From NCBI GenBank assembly GCA_025363495.1, contig JANYDR010000090.1, positions 1-13,350 of the forward strand: a stretch of DNA of 13,350 nt, written 5' to 3'. Position numbers and translations under genes: made by a program. The notes under the pieces were generated by a model. The model worked only from the letters and a program-made list of their open reading frames with translations, did no database searches and was not told the DNA's origin. The first letter of the stretch is position 1, and the number at the start of each line of letters is the position of its first letter. Source of the stretch: Cyclobacteriaceae bacterium (GTDB taxonomy: Bacteria; Bacteroidota; Bacteroidia; Cytophagales; Cyclobacteriaceae). Positions 7,536 through 12,622 of the stretch are shown one piece after another.

Positions 7536-7582
7536 TACCTAATTTTGAATTAGAGGCTGTTGATATTTAGGTGGATCAAAAT

Positions 7583-7617
7583 AATGAAGCCCTTACGTGA
7601 GTTGGGGCTTTTTCATT
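7583..7617 (+). terminator. Rho-independent terminator of mdh
   Basis: AATGAAGCCC at 7583-7592 pairs with GGGCTT at 7605-7610, followed by a T-run (7609-7613). Beyond it, TCATT (7613-7617) can pair with AATGA across a small bulge. It lies about 48 bases after the mdh stop. Confidence 0.85.
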
Positions 7618-7630
7618 AGGTATCTTTTTT

Positions 7631-7716
7631 GGCCACGAAGGCACGAGGGACTCAAAGAAGACACAATCTAGTTAATGCCTTCTTTGTGGCCTCGTGTCCT
7701 AGTGGTAAATTTTTTG
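7631..7716. repeat. Imperfect palindromic repeat, copy 1
   Basis: The left arm starts CCACGAAGGCACGAGG (7633-7648) and continues with CTCAAAGAAGACAC. The right arm, read on the other strand, starts CCACTAGGACACGAGG and continues with CCACAAAGAAGGCA. The centre carries AATCTAGTT (7665-7673). The arms are built from degenerate units of about 8 bases around CACGAAG. It is followed by a T-run (7710-7715) on the plus strand. A second copy follows after about 123 bases. Confidence 0.8.
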
Positions 7717-7725
7717 TGCGTGGTG

Positions 7726-7748
7726 TAAGAATCGCTAATTCTTATTTT
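7726..7748. terminator. Small hairpin with T-run between the repeat copies
   Basis: TAAGAAT (7726-7732) and ATTCTTA (7738-7744) form a perfect 7-bp stem with a 5-base loop, followed by TTTT. It is AT-rich and weak. It may add to termination between the convergent mdh and OCD-family genes, or may be part of the repeat spacer. Confidence 0.35.
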
Positions 7749-7753
7749 GGTTG

Positions 7754-7834
7754 ACCACGAAGTCATGAAGACTTTGAGAAGACAATCTAGTTGGTGTCGC
7801 TCTTAGAGTCCTCGTGTCTTTGTGGCAAAATTTT
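7754..7834. repeat. Imperfect palindromic repeat, copy 2
   Basis: This is the same element as at 7631-7716: left arm CCACGAAGTCATGAAGAC, right arm on the other strand CCACAAAGACACGAGGAC, and the same centre AATCTAGTT (7784-7792). Its right end overlaps the stop codon of the OCD-family gene (7833-7835). The two copies are diverged from each other but keep the arm-to-arm pairing and the centre. Confidence 0.8.
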
Positions 7835-8768
7835 ACGTGAGCATAAAGTGCGCGATCGCCAAATCCTGAATCGCATTCCCAACAGACTTAAAAACTGTAA
7901 TCTGATCATCCGATGTTCTTCCTTTTTTAGAACCGGAAATGATTTCTCCCAATTCTGCATAGATGTGACTCTTCTTAATCAGTCTTTGTTGGATTGGAAT
8001 AACAACATCGCCTGCTTCAGTAAGTGCAGCCTCGCGATGATCCACAACCAGCAACGATTCTTTAATTACATCGGATGGAATTTCCTGCATGGATGGCTTG
8101 TAAGAACCGACACCATTAATGTGTACTCCATTTTTTAATTGGTGGAATTCAAACAATGGTTGCGAGGAGGTTGTAGCCCCACAAATGATATCCGCTTCCC
8201 TTAGTTCATCGAATGATTCAGAGCGGACAATGTTCACACGAAATCGCTCTTTCATTCTTTTGCAAAAGGAACTTGTTTTTTTAGCATCTCTTCCGAAAAC
8301 AATAACTTCTTTTATTGGCCTTACCGCAAGGACTCCTTCAAGTTGGGTTTCAGCCTGTGCTCCAGTACCAAAAATGGCAAGTACTTCAACGTTCTTTCTG
8401 GATAGCAGGTCTGTTGCAAGTCCCGAAGCGGCGCCGGTCCGCAAAGCCGTTAAGTAATCAGCTTCGAACATTGCCAACGGACTTCCCGTCGTTCCATCTA
8501 TTACCATCATTTCGCCCTGTATAACAGATAGATTCTTAACTGCATTTTTTTCAAAGACAGAAACCATCTTTAATCCGAAGAGTCCAAACGCCGGAGAATA
8601 GGAGGGCATGAACAATGCTCGTCCTGACTGGTCTTCAGTATCGATTACGGTGCGAACAGGAACAATTGCTTTTCCTGAACTAAGCTGCACAAAAGCTTCC
8701 TTCATCAGTTCAATAGCCTGACGCATGGGAATTTTTTTCTGAATATCTTCTTTTGAGAATTGTTTCAA
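7833..8768 (-). CDS. Ornithine cyclodeaminase / mu-crystallin family NAD(P)-dependent reductase
   Basis: This 311-residue protein is a full-length member of the OCD/mu-crystallin family, which includes ornithine cyclodeaminase, alanine dehydrogenase and Delta1-pyrroline- or piperideine-2-carboxylate reductases. Family positions present: Lys67 in GLKMVSVF, Arg110 in TALRTGAASGLAT, the Rossmann loop GTGAQA at 134-139, GVHINGVGSYKPSMQEIP (214-231) and the C-terminal TVFKSVGNAIQDLA. The catalytic Asp that ornithine cyclodeaminase carries in its D-x-P-G-K-x-E-L-D segment is not evident; GSYKPSMQE is there instead, which favours a cyclic-imine reductase or another amino-acid reductase. The start is a TTG at 8768. 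An in-frame TAA, the methyltransferase stop, lies one codon earlier, and the next ATG (residue 15) would remove the conserved N-terminal helix. It is cotranscribed with the methyltransferase. Confidence 0.88.
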   Translation of the reverse strand: MKQFSKEDIQKKIPMRQAIELMKEAFVQLSSGKAIVPVRTVIDTEDQSGRALFMPSYSPAFGLFGLKMVSVFEKNAVKNLSVIQGEMMVIDGTTGSPLAMFEADYLTALRTGAASGLATDLLSRKNVEVLAIFGTGAQAETQLEGVLAVRPIKEVIVFGRDAKKTSSFCKRMKERFRVNIVRSESFDELREADIICGATTSSQPLFEFHQLKNGVHINGVGSYKPSMQEIPSDVIKESLLVVDHREAALTEAGDVVIPIQQRLIKKSHIYAELGEIISGSKKGRTSDDQITVFKSVGNAIQDLAIAHFMLT

Positions 8769-8771
8769 GAC

Positions 8772-9542
8772 TTATCGCTTAATGCCTCTGTATAGAATTT
8801 CATTTTTCGAAATACCGAATCTAAAACACTGCTCGTCCGACAACGTATTGGCAAATGCATTTGCTTCTGCGGTCATTCCACTTCGCTCGATCCTTTGGAG
8901 GTAATCTTTCCCAAACTTTCTAACATGGTCATCCTGACCGAAGATTTTTTCCCTCTCTCTCGGATCGGTGATAGTATTGTCTTCATACGTTTCATCCGGG
9001 ACAGGGGCAAAAAATGGTACTTGTAAAATAGACCATCCTCCGGGTCTTAATACCCGACCTATTTCGCTCATCGCTACGAGATCATTATCTACATGTTCGA
9101 GTACGTGATTACATAGCACGACATCGAATTCGTTGTCATCAAATGGAATCTGATGAATATCCATTTTTATTTTTGCGAGAGGTGACTCAATATCAGCTGT
9201 GATATAATTATCTCCATGTTGAGCTTCGAATCGTTTCATGAAGCAATGCTCGGGAGCGATATGCAGTACCCTAAGTTTTTGTATAAAGAAATTAGTCTTC
9301 TCTTTCAGAAATAAATAGATCAGGCGATGGCGTTCTAACGAAAGACACGATGGACACAACGCATTGGGTCGTGGATTGATCCTGCCATAGGGCAAAAAGC
9401 TTTTATAGTGATGGTCGCAGATGGGGCATTCGACGGCGCTGCCCATATAGAAGACTCCGACCACTTTTAAGCCTATTCCACTGAATAGCTGGAGATATTT
9501 TCGGGGAACGTTTCTTACTAAAAGTGAGATAATTTTCTTCAT
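8772..9542 (-). CDS. Class I SAM-dependent methyltransferase with Cys4 N-terminus
   Basis: This 256-residue protein is a predicted methyltransferase of the type 11 fold. The N-terminal part holds four cysteines, C39-x2-C42 and C63-x2-C66, set like a zinc ribbon and followed by SLERHRLIYLFL. The SAM domain starts at about 90: motif I is VLHIAPE (92-98) instead of the usual Gly-rich loop, ADIES (116-120) carries the acidic residue that binds the ribose, MDIHQIPFDDNEFDVVLCNHVLEHV (127-151) covers motifs II-III, and GRVLRPGGWSILQVP (162-176) follows. A C-terminal segment YEDNTITDPREREKIFGQDDHVRKFG is typical of this subfamily. The substrate is unknown. The start is the ATG at 9542; an extension to 9803 would run through a palindromic repeat and antisense to the sigma gene. 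The OCD-family gene follows immediately. Confidence 0.85.
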   Translation of the reverse strand: MKKIISLLVRNVPRKYLQLFSGIGLKVVGVFYMGSAVECPICDHHYKSFLPYGRINPRPNALCPSCLSLERHRLIYLFLKEKTNFFIQKLRVLHIAPEHCFMKRFEAQHGDNYITADIESPLAKIKMDIHQIPFDDNEFDVVLCNHVLEHVDNDLVAMSEIGRVLRPGGWSILQVPFFAPVPDETYEDNTITDPREREKIFGQDDHVRKFGKDYLQRIERSGMTAEANAFANTLSDEQCFRFGISKNEILYRGIKR

Positions 9543-9547
9543 TAGGA

Positions 9548-9555
9548 CAAATATA
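9548..9555 (-). promoter_or_regulatory. -7 box of the methyltransferase - reductase operon
   Basis: On the minus strand TATATTTG, an exact TAnnTTTG match, lies 5 bases before the ATG at 9542. The message would be leaderless. The -33 region falls inside the palindromic repeat at 9564-9609 and has no clear TTTG. Confidence 0.55.
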
Positions 9556-9563
9556 AGGGGATG

Positions 9564-9616
9564 CCAGTTACCAGTTGCCAGTTTCCGGGGCCTGGCAACC
9601 GGTAACTGGTGACTGG
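9564..9616. repeat. Intergenic palindrome with heptamer-unit arms (CCAGTTN type)
   Basis: CCAGTTACCAGTTGCCAG (9564-9581) and CTGGCAACCGGTAACTGG (9592-9609) are inverted copies, 17 of 18 positions matching, with a 10-base loop. The left arm reads as tandem 7-base units CCAGTTA, CCAGTTG, CCAGTTT. The right arm on the other strand reads CCAGTCA, CCAGTTA, CCGGTTG. It lies between the divergent methyltransferase and sigma factor genes and covers the place where the -33 element of the methyltransferase promoter should be. Confidence 0.85.
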
Positions 9617-9646
9617 TTAAAACTTTTTCCCTTGATACTGCATCTT

Positions 9647-9654
9647 TACATTGC
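9647..9654 (+). promoter_or_regulatory. Possible -7 box of the sigma factor operon
   Basis: TACATTGC followed by G resembles the -7 box with one T missing, as does the mdh box. TTTT about 18 bases upstream may serve as the -33 element. Because ECF sigma factors often transcribe their own operon, a different promoter class is possible. The call is weak. Confidence 0.3.
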
Positions 9655-9714
9655 GAACGCACTTTATCAAAGAAACCGGCCCTAACCGTGACCAAAACTC
9701 TACCAGACATTGCT

Positions 9715-10317
9715 ATGATGCATTCGGATGTCCTCATCGTGCGGGCCCGCGAGGGAGACAAACATGCCCAGGGAAAATTGGTCGAGGTGTGGTATAAACG
9801 CATCTATAATTTCAGTTATAAATTTTTCTATGACCACGACATGGCCATGGAGGCGTCACAGAAAACTTTTATTTCAATGCATCGGAACATTGCATATCTG
9901 CAGGACGCAGCCAGGTTCCGGTCATGGCTCTACACGATCGCAGTGAATTGTTGCAGGGAGGAGTTGCGAAAAAGAAAAAGCGATAAATCAGTTTCCCTTC
10001 ATGACCTGGGTCCGGGAGAACATGAGGATAGTTACCACTGGGAGAAGTCAGGGACACGGGGGGAAAATCCGGAGCGGGTACTGCGACAGAATGAGCTTTC
10101 TGATTTGCTGCAGGAATGCCTCATGCAATTAAGTGAAGAGCAACGTGAGGTAGTGATCATGAAAGAGTATGAAGGGATGAAGTTCCGCGAAATTGCAGAG
10201 GCATTAAATTTATCAGAGAACACGGTGAAGTCACGGATGTATTATGGGTTGGAAGCGCTGAAGAGAATTTTGGAACGAAGAAAGATTACACAAGAAACAA
10301 TTGGTTATGAATTATAA
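9715..10317 (+). CDS. ECF-type RNA polymerase sigma factor
   Basis: This is a small sigma70-family factor of the extracytoplasmic-function group with regions 2 and 4 only (200 residues from the ATG at 9715; an in-frame ATG at 9718 and a GTG at 9688 are alternatives). The family start M-H-S-D-x-L-I-x-R-A-R-x-G-D favours the ATG pair. Region 2 covers YKRIYNFSYKFFYDHDMAMEASQKTFISMHRNI and FRSWLYTIAVNCCREELRKRK. Region 4 covers LSEEQREVVIMKEYEGMKFREIAEALNLSENTVKSRMYYGLEALKR, an intact helix-turn-helix. The spacer between the regions carries an acidic SLHDLGPGEHEDS segment. The last 11 bases overlap the start of the next gene, which encodes the likely anti-sigma factor. Confidence 0.93.
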   Translation: MMHSDVLIVRAREGDKHAQGKLVEVWYKRIYNFSYKFFYDHDMAMEASQKTFISMHRNIAYLQDAARFRSWLYTIAVNCCREELRKRKSDKSVSLHDLGPGEHEDSYHWEKSGTRGENPERVLRQNELSDLLQECLMQLSEEQREVVIMKEYEGMKFREIAEALNLSENTVKSRMYYGLEALKRILERRKITQETIGYEL

Positions 10318-11140
10318 ACCAGACGAAGCTACGTTGATCGCTTATCTCTACGGAGAACTTGAGCCAGCAGAGCAATTGAAAATAGAGGAGTACCTTCAGA
10401 AGAATCCTGAAGAAAAAAAACGAATGGAAGACTTGTCGTTTGCACGAACAGTATTGTCCAGCGTTCAGGATAAAGAAGTGATCGCGCCTCCGATTATTTT
10501 AGGAGAGGAATTAAAGGTGAAGACACCGTTCTGGAAAGAGAACTACTTCCGGATGCCGTTGGGCATTGCTGCTTCACTATTGATCTTTCTTATTGCAGCA
10601 AAGCTGGTAGGACTTTCCTTAACGTACACACCTGGCGAGGTAAAAATAGGATTTGGTGAAAAGGTCAAGCCTGTTCAGGAACCTTCACTAACGGAACAGC
10701 AAGTAGGCGAGATGATCCATTCTACTGTTGCTAGTAATAATGAGATCCTGAAAGCATCCTGGATGGAAGACAGGAAGTTGCTGGAGCAGTCAATTCAAAA
10801 AAATCTGAATTCAAATTCCAGTAAGATTGACAAGCTGATGCAAACGGCTTCCGCGGCAAGTCAGGAACAGGTGAAGCAGTTTGTTGGGCAGATGCAGAAC
10901 GACAATCTCAAGTTGATGAAAGATTACATGCAACTTTCTTCAACGGGTCAGAAGGAGTATATCGAGAATTTACTGGTCGATTTCTCTAAATATCTTCAGG
11001 AACAACGTAAGCAGGACTTACAGTTCTTACAGGCACGTGTGAATAGAGTCGAGCAAAACACTGACTTATTCAAACAGGAAACAGAGCAGATATTGACAAG
11101 CTTGATATCAACTACAGGAACAAATCAAAAAAGGAATTAG
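10307..11140 (+). CDS. Membrane anti-sigma-like protein with periplasmic coiled coil
   Basis: This 277-residue single-pass membrane protein is encoded directly after the sigma factor; the ATG at 10307 lies inside its last codons (11-base overlap). The N-terminus TLIAYLYGELEPAEQLKIEEYLQKNPEEKKRMEDL (9-43) has the shape of the zinc-binding anti-sigma domain (L-x-A-Y-L-D-G-E-L, then a helix, then C-x2-C), but the His and both Cys are replaced (EEYLQKNPEEK), so any anti-sigma fold must be metal-free. Residues about 84-104 are one transmembrane helix. The rest (about 125-265) is Gln/Lys/Glu-rich and largely helical, probably a periplasmic coiled coil. Position and topology indicate that it holds the sigma factor at the membrane; binding is inferred. 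A longer reading from the TTG at 10301 is less likely. Confidence 0.82.
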   Translation: MNYKPDEATLIAYLYGELEPAEQLKIEEYLQKNPEEKKRMEDLSFARTVLSSVQDKEVIAPPIILGEELKVKTPFWKENYFRMPLGIAASLLIFLIAAKLVGLSLTYTPGEVKIGFGEKVKPVQEPSLTEQQVGEMIHSTVASNNEILKASWMEDRKLLEQSIQKNLNSNSSKIDKLMQTASAASQEQVKQFVGQMQNDNLKLMKDYMQLSSTGQKEYIENLLVDFSKYLQEQRKQDLQFLQARVNRVEQNTDLFKQETEQILTSLISTTGTNQKRN

Positions 11141-11159
11141 GAATTATAAACTAGACGTT

Positions 11160-12377
11160 ATGAAAAAGATGAAGATGGTAATGTGCATGGCGGCAGTGGC
11201 GATTAGCTTCATGGCCATTGGCCAAACTAAAATGGATGAGGTGAGGATGGAGCAGGATATTGAAGTGGCCGAAAATGTTTTGAGCACGCTGGTACGTCAG
11301 CAATTTGGTAAACGGAATTTTCTTCCTATGGAAGTTGAGGGAAGCTATCTGGCTGGCTATGGAGTTACTTTTCGGTTGCCGCAAAGCGGGGCGTTTAATT
11401 TGTTTATGATGAAATTTGATTCGCCGAATATTGTTTACAATGACGGACCTAATGGTTCTTTTTCTTATTCTATCTCTAGCCAATCAGTTGTTGAGAGTGA
11501 AGAAGAACAGGAGGCGAGAGAAATTGCCCAGAGAGAAGCTGTTCAGGGCAAACAAAAGCAAGCGCTGCGTACGAGAACGCCAAAAGCAAAAGTTGCCAAT
11601 GATAGTCTTGCAGGATCGATTGATAAGAAATTTGTGGACATCGCTAAAAATTTCCTTGCCGATTACGGTGATATGATCAGTCAGCTTCTTCCGGAAGAAA
11701 AAATTGTCATTACCAACCGTACAGAGGAATTTGGTGGTGATGTCTATTTCGGATTTCCGGGAAAAGGCGCCGGCAGAAGTATGATGTCGGTGGAGGCAAC
11801 TCGCGGTGACATTACTCAACTAAAGCAAGGGAAGATTACACGTGATCAGTTTTTAAGCAAATTGAAAATTGTAAACTCAGAATCAACGGATAAGCTTGAT
11901 CCTGATCTGGAAGTGTTTTCAAGTATGTTTAGCAGGTTGTATCAGGAGGATTTATCAAAAACGTATTACACTCAGGGGAATGTTCCCTATGAGCGCCTGA
12001 AAGATTTTGGTGTAATTTATTATATGAAGGTTTATTCAAGCGTTGAAGGTGATTTTGGGCATTTTGCAATGCCGACGATTGCCGGTATGGAGGAAGTATC
12101 TCAGCCTGAACGTGATAAAAAAGTCAAAGAGATGTATCCAAAATTCGAAGCGGAACTAAAAGATAATCTTATTGAGTATGGTCGCACGCTACGGAGCCTG
12201 AAAGATGATGAGCAGATTGTGATCAATGTGAAGATGACCAGGTGCGTAGAGTGTAATATTCCGGTTTCGCTTGAGTTGTCCGTAAAGAATCTGGTTTTGA
12301 AAGATTATAGTTCGGGCAAGATCAGCAAAGAAGCAGCGTTGGCTAAAGTGAGTGTGAAGAAAGTAGGGAATCAATAA
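11160..12377 (+). CDS. Exported protein of unknown function with a two-fold internal duplication
   Basis: This 405-residue protein has a signal peptide (residues 1-21, MKKMKMVMCMAAVAISFMAIG) and no recognisable enzyme motif. It consists of two similar halves. Module A (31-88, DIEVAENVLSTLVRQQ...GYGVTFRLP) recurs at 247-308 (DPDLEVFSSMFSRLYQE...DFGVIYYMKVY). Module B (157-238, KFVDIAKNFLADYGDMISQLLPEEKIVIT...KQGKITRDQFLSKLKIV) recurs at 328-402 (KFEAELKDNLIEYGRTLRSLKDDEQIVIN...SSGKISKEAALAKVSVKKV). A charged Glu/Gln/Lys linker lies between (112-150). It follows the anti-sigma-like gene by 19 bases and is followed by a strong terminator, so it is the third member of the sigma factor operon. A role as sensor partner or regulated target in the envelope is inference. 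Confidence 0.8.
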   Translation: MKKMKMVMCMAAVAISFMAIGQTKMDEVRMEQDIEVAENVLSTLVRQQFGKRNFLPMEVEGSYLAGYGVTFRLPQSGAFNLFMMKFDSPNIVYNDGPNGSFSYSISSQSVVESEEEQEAREIAQREAVQGKQKQALRTRTPKAKVANDSLAGSIDKKFVDIAKNFLADYGDMISQLLPEEKIVITNRTEEFGGDVYFGFPGKGAGRSMMSVEATRGDITQLKQGKITRDQFLSKLKIVNSESTDKLDPDLEVFSSMFSRLYQEDLSKTYYTQGNVPYERLKDFGVIYYMKVYSSVEGDFGHFAMPTIAGMEEVSQPERDKKVKEMYPKFEAELKDNLIEYGRTLRSLKDDEQIVINVKMTRCVECNIPVSLELSVKNLVLKDYSSGKISKEAALAKVSVKKVGNQ

Positions 12378-12391
12378 GGATTCAGCTTAGA

Positions 12392-12443
12392 ATTGCACCG
12401 GATATCACTGTTTACAGGCGGCTATCCGGTGCAATATTTTTGT
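12392..12443 (+). terminator. Rho-independent terminator of the sigma factor operon
   Basis: A perfect 13-bp stem is formed by ATTGCACCGGATA (12392-12404) and TATCCGGTGCAAT (12423-12435). The 18-base loop can form a small CTG/CAG hairpin of its own. A T-run follows (12437-12441). It starts 15 bases after the stop of the exported protein gene. The next 180 bases up to the adaptor start show no gene and no convincing TAnnTTTG promoter. Confidence 0.9.
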
Positions 12444-12622
12444 AACTTGTACGTTGATGCAAAGTATTCAATACATATACGAATACTAGTCTACCCCAGA
12501 AACGGTAATGGTTTTCATTGCCTGATTGAGAAATGAAATAGCGGCGCGGGTAAACGATCGTATCATGATTGCCGGTTGACTCATTAATAATCACCATCTC
12601 AAAAAATCTAACATCTCAAAAG

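Noticed and set aside
7631..7834. CRISPR-like array
   Set aside because: There are only two diverged copies, each palindromic along its whole length, with no equal-sized spacers and no cas genes nearby.
9543..9803. 87-residue N-terminal extension of the methyltransferase
   Set aside because: It would be read through the palindrome at 9564-9616 and antisense to the start of the sigma gene, has no family similarity, and lies upstream of the promoter box at 9548-9555.
12412..12597. Minus-strand 61-codon open frame between the sigma operon terminator and the adaptor gene
   Set aside because: It has no recognisable motif or promoter box, and its 3' end runs into the terminator stem at 12423-12435.
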